Source: Pseudomonas sp. 8Z (GTDB lineage: Bacteria > Pseudomonadota > Gammaproteobacteria > Pseudomonadales > Pseudomonadaceae). Taken from it: a DNA stretch of 64,000 bases. This document shows positions 46,249 through 58,167 of the stretch, in pieces. The notes beneath the pieces are model-generated. The model searched no databases. It was not told the DNA's origin and saw only the letters and a program-made list of their open reading frames with translations. The stretch spans positions 375,206 through 439,205 of the forward strand of contig NZ_LR733825.1 in assembly GCF_902506535.1 (NCBI RefSeq), written 5' to 3'. The position numbers and the translations under genes are program-made. How positions within the stretch are numbered: position 1 is the stretch's first letter; each line of letters starts with the position of its first letter.

Positions 46249-46713
46249 CTAATCCGTGGCGGTGGCTCGGTGCCGGAGTACCCGGTGGCGTTGATTGAAG
46301 AAGAAACGGGTGAGGGTGCGAACCAGCGTAGCGGCCAGGTAGGGCTCAAAGATCAACCGGTCGCAGAGCCGCACGCCGCCTTCGACGGCATACAGGGTGC
46401 GTTCGTGGCGCCACAGGCGCATGCCGGTCATGGGGGAGCATTCGACGAAACCGTGGCCGGGTTCGAGGGATTCCAGTGTGAGGTGAGAGTGGCCCATGGG
46501 CAGGCAGCCGAGCAGCCAGAGGCGGCTGGTGAACAGCGGGCGTCCCGGTACGAGGGTGAGGTCGTCGAGGGAGCGGACGCCGGGCGGGAAGCTCATGCGC
46601 AGCCAGGGGCGCATTTCCGCGCGCAGCAGGTCGACGTCGGTGATCCAGCGCCAGGCTGTGTCCGGCGTGATGGGCAGGGTGGATTCGAATTGCAGTTGGA
46701 TCGGGCTGGACAT
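46249..46713 (-). CDS. SRPBCC-family protein (START-like)
   Basis: 154 residues. Starts QLQFESTLPITPDTAWRWITDV, the helix-grip opening of polyketide cyclase/START proteins, and ends RTLTRFFFNQRHRVLRHRA. It would bind a hydrophobic ligand in a cavity. Function and ligand unknown. Confidence 0.75.
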   Translation of the reverse strand: MSSPIQLQFESTLPITPDTAWRWITDVDLLRAEMRPWLRMSFPPGVRSLDDLTLVPGRPLFTSRLWLLGCLPMGHSHLTLESLEPGHGFVECSPMTGMRLWRHERTLYAVEGGVRLCDRLIFEPYLAATLVRTLTRFFFNQRHRVLRHRATATD

Positions 46714-46727
46714 CCGTGTCGCTCCTT

Positions 46728-48107
46728 TCAGAGTTGGGCGAGGCCGATGTAGGTGGCGGCGCCGGCCAGGTAGCCGAGCAGGGCCAGGCCGCTGATGCGT
46801 TTGAGATACCAGATGAAGTTGATCTTCTCCATGCCCATGGCTGCCACGCCAGCAGCCGAGCCGATGATCAGGCAGCTACCGCCGGTGCCGGCGCAGTAGG
46901 CGAGCATTTCCCAGAAGTTGCCGTTGACCACAAAGTTGTTCAGCCAGGGCAGTTCGCCGCTGTTGGCGGCCAGGGCCAGGGCTTCGGGAGTGACCAGTGG
47001 GTACATTTTCATCGCGCCAGCGACCATCGGCACGTTGTCCACCACCGCCGAGAGCATGCCGATGGACAGGGCGATGCTGTAGACGTTGCCAAGGCTGTCC
47101 TTGAGCAGGGTGGCGACCTGAATCAGGTGCCCGGCGCTCGATAGCGCGGAGACCGCCAGCAGGATGCCGAGGAAGAACAGCACGCTGGTGATGTCGATGC
47201 GACGCAGCACGCCGACCACCGAGAGCGGGTCTTTCTCTTCGCTGTTCTTGCTGCGGTGGATGATCTCGGTTGTCACCCACAGCACGCTCAGGCCGAAGAG
47301 GATGCCCATATAAGGCGGCAGGTGGGTGATGGTCTTGAAAATCGGCACGAAGATCAGCGCGCCCAGGCCCAGGCCGAAGATCAGGTTGCGCTCGAAAGGG
47401 GTGGTTGGGTCGCGGCGGCTTTCGTCGCTCTCTTTGATACGTGGCGACTCGACTTCGCCGCGCAGGATGAAGCTCATGACGATCAAGGGCGCGACCAGGC
47501 ATACCAAACTGGGCAAAAAGAGCTGAGCCACGATGCCGCTGGCAGTGATCTGGCCACCGATCCACAGCATGGTGGTAGTCACGTCGCCAATTGGCGACCA
47601 GGCGCCGCCTGCGTTGGCGGCGATCACCACGATACCGGCGTAGAACCAGCGTTCGTGCTGGTCGGCGATCAGCTTGCGCAGCAGCGAGATCATCACGATG
47701 GTGGTGGCCAGGTTATCCAGCGCCGAGGACAGGAAGAAGGTGATCAGGCCCACCAGCCACAACAGGTGCACGCGCTTTTGCGTGCGGATGCGGTCGGTGA
47801 TGACCTTGAAACCCTCATGTGCATCGATCAGTTCAACGATGGTCATGGCGCCCATGAGGAAGAACAGAATCTCGGAAATCTCGCCCAGATGGTGGCGCAG
47901 TTCCTCGATGGCATGATGGGTGTTGACGCTTGAACCAGCCGTACCTGAGCCGAGCATCGGCAGGATGCTGTCGGCGCCCATCACCAGCAGCGTCCAGACG
48001 ACCACCGCAGTGAGCAGGGCCGAGGCTGCTTTGTCGATTTTCAGTGGGTGTTCCAGGGCAATGCACAAATAGCCGAGGACGAATACGGCTGCCATCAACG
48101 CATACAT
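46728..48107 (-). CDS. nhaD: Na+/H+ antiporter NhaD
   Basis: 459 residues from ATG 48107 with SD AGGCGGA upstream. About 11-12 helices. It carries LSSALDNLATTIVMISLLRKL and AVVDNVPMVAGAMKM (ion-transporter superfamily re-entrant regions) and NAGGAWSPIGDVTTTMLWIGGQITA, typical of NhaD. It expels Na+ in exchange for protons. The upstream extension to 48203 has no support. Confidence 0.92.
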   Translation of the reverse strand: MYALMAAVFVLGYLCIALEHPLKIDKAASALLTAVVVWTLLVMGADSILPMLGSGTAGSSVNTHHAIEELRHHLGEISEILFFLMGAMTIVELIDAHEGFKVITDRIRTQKRVHLLWLVGLITFFLSSALDNLATTIVMISLLRKLIADQHERWFYAGIVVIAANAGGAWSPIGDVTTTMLWIGGQITASGIVAQLFLPSLVCLVAPLIVMSFILRGEVESPRIKESDESRRDPTTPFERNLIFGLGLGALIFVPIFKTITHLPPYMGILFGLSVLWVTTEIIHRSKNSEEKDPLSVVGVLRRIDITSVLFFLGILLAVSALSSAGHLIQVATLLKDSLGNVYSIALSIGMLSAVVDNVPMVAGAMKMYPLVTPEALALAANSGELPWLNNFVVNGNFWEMLAYCAGTGGSCLIIGSAAGVAAMGMEKINFIWYLKRISGLALLGYLAGAATYIGLAQL

Positions 48108-48229
48108 GAACAATCCGCCTTTATTTCTTATCTGAGGGCTGAGGTCGGTAGGCGGTGGAAGATGCCTGAAATACCTTGTAGAAGGGAAGGCTTTTATTGC
48201 CAAACTGATGGCTCAATCGTAGCCCCAAT

Positions 48230-48258
48230 AAAAAGGCCCGCGCCAGGGGGCGCGGGCC
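48230..48258 (-). terminator. Terminator of valS
   Basis: On the minus strand GGCCCGCGCC / GGCGCGGGCC (10-base stem, four-base loop) is followed by TTTTTATT. Confidence 0.92.
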
Positions 48259-48287
48259 TTGTCAGGTGCAGCGGGAAAATGTGGCGT

Positions 48288-51119
48288 TTAGAGTGCCGCG
48301 ATCTTGCCGCGTTGTTCGACCATCTTGGCCAGGGCCTGCTCGGCCTCGGCCAGTTTGGCGCGCTCCTTCTCCAGCACTTCAGCCGGGGCCTTGGCAACGA
48401 AACCTTCGTTGCTCAGCTTGCCACCGACGCGTTTGACTTCACCTTCCAGGCGGGCGATTTCCTTGTCCAGGCGCGCCAGTTCGGCGTCCTTGTCGATCAG
48501 CCCAGCCATCGGCACCAGCACTTCCATCTCGCCGACCAGAGTGGTGGCGGACATCGGCGCTTCTTCACCGGCACTCAGCACGCGTACCGATTCCAGCTTG
48601 GCCAGCTTGTTCAGCAGCGGCTCGAAGTCGGCCAGGCGGCGTTGATCTTCCGCCGAAGCGTTGGCGACGATGATATCGATGCGCTTGGCCATGGAGATCT
48701 TCATTTCGCCACGGATCTGCCGTACGCCGAGCATCAGTTGCTTGACCCACTCGATATCGCCTTCGGCGGCAGCGTCGATGCGGCCCTCATTGGCCACCGG
48801 CCAGGGTTGCAGCATCAGGGTGTCGCCCTGCACACCGGCCTGGCCCTTGATGCGTTGCCAGATTTCTTCGGTGATGAACGGCATGAACGGATGAGCCAGG
48901 CGCAGGATGACTTCCAGCACACGCACCAGGGTGCGGCGGGTGCCGCGCTGACGCTCGATGGGCGCGTTCTCATCCCACAGCACCGGCTTGACCAACTCCA
49001 GATACCAGGCGCAGTACTGATCCCAGACGAACTCGTAGAGCGCCTGGGTGGCCAGGTCGAAGCGGAAGGCGTCGAGTTGGCGGGTGACTTCGGCTTCGGT
49101 GCGCTGCAGTTGGCTGATGATCCAGCGATCCACCGAGGACAGCTCGACTTCTTCGCCATTCACGCCGGTGTCCTGGCCATCGGTGTTCTCGATGACGAAG
49201 TTGGCGGCGTTCCACAGCTTGTTGCAGAAGTTGCGGTAACCCTCGACGCGGCCCATGTCGAACTTCACGTCGCGGCCGGTGGTGGCCAGCGAGCAGAAGG
49301 TGAAGCGCAGGGCGTCGGTGCCGTAGCTGGCGATGCCTTCGGGGAACTCGGCCTTGGTCTGCTTGGCGATCTTCTCGGCCAGCTTGGGCTGCATCATGCC
49401 GCTGGTGCGTTTGGCTAGCAGCTCGTCGAGGGTGATACCGTCGACGATATCCAGCGGGTCGAGCACGTTGCCCTTGGACTTGGACATCTTCTGCCCCTGG
49501 CCGTCGCGCACCAGACCGTGCACGTAGACGGTCTTGAACGGAATCTGCCCGGTCAGGTGAGTCGACAGCATGATCATCCGGGCGACCCAGAAGAAGATGA
49601 TGTCGAAGCCGGTGACCAGCACGTCGGTGGGGTGGAACGTCTTGAGAAAATCAGTCTGCTGCGGCCAGCCGAGGGTGGAGAAGGTCCACAGGCCGGAGCT
49701 GAACCAGGTGTCGAGCACGTCTTCGTCCTGGCGCAGGTTGGCATCGCCGAGGTTGTGCTTGGCACGTACTTCCGCTTCATCACGACCCACGTAGACGTTG
49801 CCGGCTTCGTCGTACCAGGCCGGAATGCGGTGGCCCCACCAGAGCTGACGGCTGATGCACCAGTCCTGAATGTCGCGCATCCAACTGAAGTACATGTTCT
49901 CGTACTGCTTGGGCACGAACTGGATTTCACCGCTCTCGACCACGGCGATGGCCTTTTCGGCCAGCGGTTTGGTGGAGACGTACCACTGGTCGGTCAGCCA
50001 CGGCTCGATGATGGTGCCGGAGCGGTCGCCCTTAGGCACTTTCAGCGCGTGGTCTTCGATCTTCTCCAGCAGACCGGCAGCCTCGAAGGCGGCGACGATC
50101 TGCTTACGCGCCTCGAAGCGATCCAGACCAGCGAACTGCGCCGGAATGTTGGCTTCGATCTGCTCGTTGACGCTGCCGTCGAGGTTGAACACCTGGGCAG
50201 TGGTCAGCACGGCGGCGTTCTTGTCGAAAATGTTGATCAGCGGCAGGTTGTGGCGCTTGCCCACTTCGTAGTCGTTGAAGTCGTGCGCCGGGGTGATCTT
50301 CACGCAGCCGGTACCGAATTCCGGGTCGCAGTAATCGTCGGCGATGATCGGGATGCGGCGGCCCAGCAGCGGCAGGTCGACGTAGCTGCCGATCAGCGCC
50401 TTGTAGCGCTCGTCTTCCGGGTGCACGGCCACGGCGCTGTCGCCGAGCATGGTTTCCGGGCGGGTGGTGGCGACGATCAGGTAGTCATTGCCTTCGGCGG
50501 TTTTCTTGCCGTCGGCCAGCGGGTAACGCAGGTTCCACAGCGAGCCTTTCTCGTCGTGGCTTTCCACTTCGAGGTCGGAGATGGCGGTGTGGAACTTGGT
50601 GTCCCAGTTGACCAGACGCTTGCCACGGTAGATCAGGCCGTCGTTGTGCAGACGCACGAAGGCTTCCTTGACCGCTTCAGACAAGCCGTCGTCCATGGTG
50701 AAGCGCTCGCGCGACCAGTCCACCGAGCTGCCCAAACGGCGAATCTGTCGGGTGATGGTGCCGCCAGACTGGTTCTTCCACTCCCAGACCTTCTCCAGGA
50801 ACTTCTCGCGGCCCAGGTCGTGACGACCAATGCCATCGGCGGCTAGCTGGCGCTCTACCACCATCTGCGTGGCGATACCGGCGTGGTCGGTACCCGGTTG
50901 CCACAGGGTGTTGCGACCCTGCATGCGACGGAAGCGGATCAGCGCATCCATGATGGCGTTGTTGAAACCGTGACCCATGTGCAGGCTGCCGGTGACATTC
51001 GGCGGCGGGATCATGATGGTGTACGGCTCACCGCTACCTTGGGGGGCGAAGTAGTTGTTCTGCTCCCAGTTCTGGTACCAGTTGGATTCGATGGCGTGCG
51101 GCTGGTAGGTCTTGTCCAT
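48288..51119 (-). CDS. valS: Valyl-tRNA synthetase
   Basis: 943 residues from ATG 51119 ([18 protein letters not shown]). HIGH motif in [15 protein letters not shown] (residues ~42-56), a long editing domain, [30 protein letters not shown], and a C-terminal coiled coil ([20 protein letters not shown]) typical of ValRS. It charges tRNA-Val and edits threonine. The longer frame to 51215 reads through a spacer that includes a hairpin repeat. Order with 51297, holC and pepA is the usual Pseudomonas order. Confidence 0.97.
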   Translation of the reverse strand: MDKTYQPHAIESNWYQNWEQNNYFAPQGSGEPYTIMIPPPNVTGSLHMGHGFNNAIMDALIRFRRMQGRNTLWQPGTDHAGIATQMVVERQLAADGIGRHDLGREKFLEKVWEWKNQSGGTITRQIRRLGSSVDWSRERFTMDDGLSEAVKEAFVRLHNDGLIYRGKRLVNWDTKFHTAISDLEVESHDEKGSLWNLRYPLADGKKTAEGNDYLIVATTRPETMLGDSAVAVHPEDERYKALIGSYVDLPLLGRRIPIIADDYCDPEFGTGCVKITPAHDFNDYEVGKRHNLPLINIFDKNAAVLTTAQVFNLDGSVNEQIEANIPAQFAGLDRFEARKQIVAAFEAAGLLEKIEDHALKVPKGDRSGTIIEPWLTDQWYVSTKPLAEKAIAVVESGEIQFVPKQYENMYFSWMRDIQDWCISRQLWWGHRIPAWYDEAGNVYVGRDEAEVRAKHNLGDANLRQDEDVLDTWFSSGLWTFSTLGWPQQTDFLKTFHPTDVLVTGFDIIFFWVARMIMLSTHLTGQIPFKTVYVHGLVRDGQGQKMSKSKGNVLDPLDIVDGITLDELLAKRTSGMMQPKLAEKIAKQTKAEFPEGIASYGTDALRFTFCSLATTGRDVKFDMGRVEGYRNFCNKLWNAANFVIENTDGQDTGVNGEEVELSSVDRWIISQLQRTEAEVTRQLDAFRFDLATQALYEFVWDQYCAWYLELVKPVLWDENAPIERQRGTRRTLVRVLEVILRLAHPFMPFITEEIWQRIKGQAGVQGDTLMLQPWPVANEGRIDAAAEGDIEWVKQLMLGVRQIRGEMKISMAKRIDIIVANASAEDQRRLADFEPLLNKLAKLESVRVLSAGEEAPMSATTLVGEMEVLVPMAGLIDKDAELARLDKEIARLEGEVKRVGGKLSNEGFVAKAPAEVLEKERAKLAEAEQALAKMVEQRGKIAAL

Positions 51120-51200
51120 GCGCGGCGGGACCCTTGTGACGGCTGATCGGAAAAGCCGACAAGTATACCGCTTCTCGGTGCCAAGCCATAAGCCTCGGCT

Positions 51201-51217
51201 GTAGGGCGGGTGCAACC
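51201..51217. repeat. Partial hairpin repeat of the GTAGGGCGGGTGCAACC family
   Basis: Half of the palindrome seen at 16699-16715 and 43950; the second arm is degenerate (CTGTCAT). It lies in the valS upstream gap. Confidence 0.5.
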
Positions 51218-51296
51218 TGTCATTTACGGCGTAGCTGCAGGCAGGCTGATCAGCTCAGTAGGGTGTGTGGAGCCCGCCTTGTACAGCGTGTGTGGA

Positions 51297-51758
51297 TCAG
51301 GGTTTGCGCGAAGTCAGCAGGCGCGGCAGGCGTGCTTCGAGGCGGCGCTTGAGTTCGGCCTCGATCTGCGGGACGAAGTCGTCGATCACATCTTGCAGGA
51401 TCAGTTGTGCGGCAGCGCGCAGTTCACCGTTGAGTTGCTGCAGAGCTCTGGCGCTTTCGTGCAAACGCGGCTCGAGCTGTTCGTGCACCGGGCTTGCGGG
51501 TGGCACTACGCTTGTTGACGGCTGCGGCTGCGGCTGCGGCTGCGGCTGCGCGGCTGGCTTGTTGATCTGCGCGGCATTAAATGGCGGCAGCGGGCCAGGT
51601 GGGGCGCTGACGATATCCGAGAGCACGGGAATGCTGTCCGGGTCGAGCGAGTCGATCAGCAGCGGTGGTTCACTGTTGCTGTCGTCCAGCAGTTCGCGAA
51701 TCGACTCCAGGTCGTGCAGCAGTTGAGCGGGTTTTTGCGGAGGTTTGGGGGTGTCCAT
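51297..51758 (-). CDS. Hypothetical protein with a Pro-Gln tract, between valS and holC
   Basis: 153 residues, largely disordered. A PQPQPQPQP tract (residues ~71-79) is encoded by a GGCTGC hexamer array at about 51520-51553. The C-terminal half (LHESARALQQLNGELRAAAQLILQDVIDDFVPQIEAELKRRLEARLP) is helical. A gene in this position in P. aeruginosa is also a hypothetical protein of unknown function. The repeat could change length by slippage. Confidence 0.75.
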   Translation of the reverse strand: MDTPKPPQKPAQLLHDLESIRELLDDSNSEPPLLIDSLDPDSIPVLSDIVSAPPGPLPPFNAAQINKPAAQPQPQPQPQPSTSVVPPASPVHEQLEPRLHESARALQQLNGELRAAAQLILQDVIDDFVPQIEAELKRRLEARLPRLLTSRKP

Positions 51759-51818
51759 GACATTCGGCGCAGCAAGGGAAAGGGCAGGGGTGACCTGTGT
51801 TGTGAGCGCAGGTAGGGA

Positions 51819-52238
51819 CTAAAGTTCGACGCGTTTGGGATCATACCCGCGCTGGCGATACGCGCGGAAATTCTCGCGGCAGGCGTTCAGCAGCTCGGGC
51901 TGCTGGTTGACGATTTCGATGATGCGGGAGAAGCGTTCGACATGTGGTGACAGGCTGCTACCGAGATTGATCAGTACGCCTTGCTCGGCACTGGGCACTT
52001 CATCGACGCCCAGCACCACAGGTGATAGCGGTGCATCGCGGTGCAGGTCGTGAGGCACGAAACGCTCGGCCTTGAAGTGCCAGAGCATCTCGTCGAGTTC
52101 GCCGCACTGCACCTCGTCGCTGCCGCGCACGAACACCGGCAAGCCGGCGCTCCAGGCTTTGAGCGCTAACTGACAGGCCGCGCGTAGACGACCTTCGGCA
52201 TCGCTGGAGGAGAGAACGTAGAACTCGATTCTGGGCAT
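51819..52238 (-). CDS. holC: DNA polymerase III subunit chi
   Basis: 139 residues from ATG 52238. MPRIEFYVLSSSDAEGRLRAACQLALKAW starts the chi family; it ends RQRGYDPKRVEL. Chi links the clamp loader to single-strand binding protein. The longer frame to 52520 includes the REP and is rejected. It lies between pepA and a hypothetical gene, the usual place. Confidence 0.94.
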   Translation of the reverse strand: MPRIEFYVLSSSDAEGRLRAACQLALKAWSAGLPVFVRGSDEVQCGELDEMLWHFKAERFVPHDLHRDAPLSPVVLGVDEVPSAEQGVLINLGSSLSPHVERFSRIIEIVNQQPELLNACRENFRAYRQRGYDPKRVEL

Positions 52239-52276
52239 TCGGTTTTCAACGGTTGGAAGGTAATGGGCTGGATGTT

Positions 52277-52346
52277 GTAGGAGTGGATTCATCCGCGAAT
52301 TCATCGCGAATTCATCGCGAATTATCGCGGCTGAAGCCGCTCCTAC
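52277..52346. repeat. REP inverted pair with short tandem core, between holC and pepA
   Basis: Arms at 52277-52298 (GTAGGAGTGGATTCATCC..) and 52325-52346 (the complementary REP with GGCTGAAGCCGC). Between them ATTCATCGCGA is repeated in tandem, about two and a half times. Confidence 0.8.
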
Positions 52347-52369
52347 AGGGGCATGGCCCGGTTGCAGCA

Positions 52370-55111
<2,742 letters not shown>

Positions 55112-55119
<8 letters not shown>

Positions 55120-56176
55120 GTTGGATCGCTACATCGGTGTGCAGGTGTTTATCGCCATTCTGGCGGTGTTGGGCATTATTCTCGGTTTGGCGATGCTGTT
55201 TGCCTTCATCGATGAATTGGGCGACCTGAACAAGGGCGACTATGGCTTGGCTCAGGCACTGTGGTATGTGTTGCTAACCGCGCCGCGCCGGGCTTATGAC
55301 ATGCTGCCGATGGCGGCCTTGATCGGCTGTCTGATCGGCCTCGGCTCGCTGGCCAGTAGCAGCGAGTTGACCATCATGCGTGCGGCGGGTGTGTCCATCG
55401 GGCGCATCGTTTGGGCGGTGATGAAGCCCATGCTGGCCTTGCTGTTGGTCGGCATTCTGATCGGCGAGTACGTGGCGCCCTGGAGCGAGAGCCAGGCGCA
55501 GACCAGTCGCGCAATCGCTCAGGGCGGTGCCGAGGCGCAAAGCTCCAAGCGCGGCATGTGGCATCGCCAGGGGCAGGAGTACGTGCACATCAACGTCGTG
55601 CGCGCCGATGGCGTATTGCTCGGAGTGACCCGTTATCGCTTCGACGACGAGCGCCGCCTGCAGTCCGCCAGCTTTGCCCGGCGTGCCGAGTACAACGATG
55701 GGCACTGGTTGCTGCGCAATGTGGAGACTACCCATCTGTACGCCGACCACTCCGAGGTCAGCAAGCAGGATGAAGAGCGCTGGGATATCGAACTCAATCC
55801 GCAGTTGCTAGGAACGGTGGTGATGGAGCCGGAGACCCTCTCGGTCACCGGGCTGTGGCAGTACATCCATTACCTGGCGGATCAGGGCTTGAACAATGCC
55901 CGTTACTGGCTGGCGTTCTGGAGCAAGGTATTGCAGCCATTGGTCACTGCAGCGCTGGTGTTGATGGCGATTTCCTTCATCTTCGGCCCGCTGCGCTCGG
56001 TGACCCTTGGGCAGCGCGTGTTCACCGGTGTGCTGGTGGGCTTCGTATTCCGCATTGCCCAGGATCTTCTGGGGCCGTCCAGCCTGGTGTTCGGTTTTTC
56101 GCCGCTGCTGGCGGTGCTGGTGCCGGCCGGTATTTGCGCGCTGGCGGGTGTCTGGTTGTTGCGGCGCGCTGGCTAA
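55112..56176 (+). CDS. lptG: LPS export ABC permease LptG
   Basis: 354 residues from ATG 55112 (MAKLDRYIGVQVFIAILAVLG). Paralogue of LptF with the same layout: ARRAYDMLPMAALIGCLIGLGSL, a periplasmic region (~110-260), then IFGPLRSVTLGQRVFTGVLVGF. Eight-base overlap with lptF suggests translational coupling. A terminator follows. Confidence 0.95.
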
Positions 56177-56196
56177 GGTTTGCCGATATGAAAAAT

Positions 56197-56220
56197 CCGG
56201 TTCTGTGAACCGGCTTTTTT
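56197..56220 (+). terminator. Terminator of lptFG
   Basis: CCGGTTC / GAACCGG with a three-base loop, followed by CTTTTTT. Confidence 0.9.
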
Positions 56221-56235
56221 GCATCTGAGTGGTGG

Positions 56236-56733
56236 TTATTTTTTGTGCGCGTTCTTCGGCAGTTGGACCATGCGACTGTCCGAGTAAATGTCATGCCAGG
56301 TACGGCTTTTTTTGTCCCATAGCATCCACAGGAAGCCCAGCCCGGCGAACAGCCAGGAGCCGATGGCGACCACGAAGCGAAGCAGCGCCTGCCATAGGTC
56401 GATGGCCGTGCCGTCGGCGTTCTGGATGCGTAGCCCCCAGGCTTGCATGCCGAGTGTCTGGCCGTTGTGCGTCCAGAATTTGGCGAAGAAGCCGAACAAA
56501 CTCAGCAATACCAGGCTGGCCAGCAGTGGGTCGTGGTCGAGCGCACCGTGTTGCGACATGCTCATCAGCTTTTCGCTGCCATGGATCAGACGCAGGATGC
56601 CCTGTTGATAGACGAGCGTGACGACCATCATCAAGGCGACGCAGAGTAGGGCGTCATAAAAGAGGGCGGCCAATCGGCGGATTGGGCCAGCAGTAGGGAA
56701 GTCGCCTTGAGGGCGTAGCTGATGTCTCGGCAT
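56236..56733 (-). CDS. RDD-family membrane protein
   Basis: 165 residues. RRLAALFYDALLCVALMMVVTLVYQ (first helix with the RDD-family start), a middle helix, then GQTLGMQAWGLRIQNADG and WDKKSRTWHDIYSDSRMV. This is the RDD fold, a membrane protein proposed to move small solutes or ions. Function unknown. Gene is convergent with lptG. Confidence 0.88.
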   Translation of the reverse strand: MPRHQLRPQGDFPTAGPIRRLAALFYDALLCVALMMVVTLVYQQGILRLIHGSEKLMSMSQHGALDHDPLLASLVLLSLFGFFAKFWTHNGQTLGMQAWGLRIQNADGTAIDLWQALLRFVVAIGSWLFAGLGFLWMLWDKKSRTWHDIYSDSRMVQLPKNAHKK

Positions 56734-56786
56734 GATGGGCTCGCTGTAGGTTACTGCGTGCCATTCTAACCGCGACTGTGGGCGGG

Positions 56787-56821
56787 ATATAAAAAACCCC
56801 TGATGTCGCCATCAGGGGTTT
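56787..56821 (-). terminator. Terminator of the cold-shock gene
   Basis: 12-base stem AAACCCCTGATG / CATCAGGGGTTT with a four-base loop, followed on the minus strand by TTTTATA. Confidence 0.9.
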
Positions 56822-56832
56822 CTAAGGAAGTC

Positions 56833-57045
56833 TTAGCTGACTACCTGAACCTTGTCAGCCTGCATGCCTTTCTGGCCTTGCACGGCTTCAAAGCTGACCT
56901 TCTGGCCTTCTTTCAGGCTCTTGAAGCCATTGCCTTCGATAGCGCGGAAGTGCACGAACAGATCCGGACCGCTTTCGGGAGTGATGAAGCCGAAGCCTTT
57001 CTCGTCGTTGAACCACTTGACGGTGCCGGTTTGACGATTCGACAT
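56833..57045 (-). CDS. Cold-shock protein (CspA family)
   Basis: 70 residues from ATG 57045 (SD AAGGA, ten bases before). Single OB-fold: [18 protein letters not shown] (RNP1 KGFGFI), DLFVHFRAI (RNP2), ending [15 protein letters not shown]. It binds single-stranded RNA. The frame stays open to 57210, but that is probably a long untranslated leader, which is usual for csp genes. Confidence 0.95.
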   Translation of the reverse strand: MSNRQTGTVKWFNDEKGFGFITPESGPDLFVHFRAIEGNGFKSLKEGQKVSFEAVQGQKGMQADKVQVVS

Positions 57046-57318
57046 GTCTTTTTCCTTGAAACTAGTAGTTGATGACAGCCTCAAGCGAAATTGCATAGAG
57101 GACTGAGACTGTTGCAAGGAGTAATAGAAGTCGAGCGGGATGTAGCGGATCTGACGATCTGCCGCACCTGAGTCACGATTCACAGCGACCCATGCAAACA
57201 GTTTGGTCACTCTACGCTAACTTTTGCGCAATTGCCAACCCCTGAAATGGCGCTGTCAAGTGGCTTTACAGGGAGGCTTTGTTGAACGCATGCAAGCCAT
57301 GCTCTACGAGACGGGCAG

Positions 57319-57645
57319 TCAGATCGTTAAGGCTTTGGATTCGCTTCGCTCAATGAATTCGAGCATGGTTTGGTTGCCGTCGAGAATATCTGTGCAGATG
57401 GCTTGGCGTGCGCCATCGCCATCCCCGCTCAGCACTCCCCAGTGATGTTTGATAGCCATGTGCTCATTGACGCTGCCGTAGGTCTTGGCGATCAGTGGGG
57501 CGGTACGCATCCAGAGGCTGTTGAGAAAACCTTGCAGCAAGGGCATTGCGGCAATCTCGGCCAGGCTGAGCTTCAGGGCTGAAGGCAAGTCATCTCTGTG
57601 GATGGCTGCGAGGTTGTCGTGGATGTTCGCTTCAAGCCCATACAA
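57319..57645 (-). pseudogene. C-terminal fragment of a GntR/FCD-type regulator
   Basis: About 108 codons reading leftwards. SLAEIAAMPLLQGFLNSLWMRTAPLIAKTY and GDGDGARQAICTDILDGNQTMLEFIE resemble the FCD ligand-binding domain of GntR regulators. The usual HTH N-terminus and the FH pair are absent. It abuts the C-terminal fragment of an aminotransferase (57660-57812) on the other strand. This family match is by eye and moderately sure. Confidence 0.6.
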
Positions 57646-57659
57646 CTGCCTCTGGCTGG

Positions 57660-57812
57660 CGCGTTGTCAATGCCATGCGCGAGCGGGGCGTGCTGATCAG
57701 TGCGGCCGGGCCGCTGGAGAATATTCTCAAGATACGCCCGCTGCTGGTGTTCGAGCGCGAGCATGCCGACTTGCTGTTGGAGTGCCTGGATGCGGCCTTG
57801 AGTGAAGTCTGA
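57660..57812 (+). pseudogene. C-terminal fragment of a class III aminotransferase
   Basis: Frame starting CGC at 57660 reads RVVNAMRERGVLISAAGPLE, then NILKIRPLLVFEREHADLLLECLDAALSEV, ending TGA 57812. This is the C-terminal end of a 4-aminobutyrate-type class III aminotransferase (over 400 residues). No start or catalytic part remains. Its missing 5' end faces that of the GntR fragment, implying a deletion between two formerly divergent genes. Confidence 0.8.
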
Positions 57813-57854
57813 CTCACTATTGCTGAGGCGAAGACTTCATGGCTGAAAATAAAA

Positions 57855-57874
57855 AACCGGCATAAATGCCGGTT
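57855..57874 (-). terminator. Terminator of tRNA-Leu
   Basis: AACCGGCAT / ATGCCGGTT, followed on the minus strand by TTTTTATTTTC. It closes the tRNA transcript before the scar. Confidence 0.85.
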
Positions 57875-57918
57875 CTTTTGTGGCCAGAAACTATCGTAGT
57901 AGTTCTTGACTGTATCTG

Positions 57919-58003
57919 TGGTGCCCCGGGGGAGACTCGAACTCCCACTCCTTTCGAAAACGGATTTTGAATCCGCCGCGTCTACCGATTCCGCCACCGG
58001 GGC
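57919..58003 (-). tRNA. tRNA-Leu (CAA)
   Basis: 85 bases including CCA, minus strand. Acceptor GCCCCGG / CCGGGGC; TGGCGGAATCGGTAGACGC D region; anticodon loop TTCAAAA with CAA; a long variable arm, typical of a class II Leu tRNA; T arm GGGAGTTCGAGTCTCCC. It is directly next to the deletion scar. Confidence 0.96.
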
Positions 58004-58167
58004 ACATTGGCGGCGCAGTATAGGGATGCGCCTGGCACTGGTCAATCGATGTTGTGAATCGTGTTGCACGGCACATTTTTTTGCGCTGCTGCTACAGGTT
58101 GAAATCATGGGGAGTAGGCTCTTGCTTGACTGGTGCGAGTCATGCGGCGCCGATGCGGAGATCATTT

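Noticed and set aside
51120..51215. Upstream extension of valS to 51215
   Set aside because: It reads through a hairpin repeat. The true start [12 protein letters not shown] matches the family.
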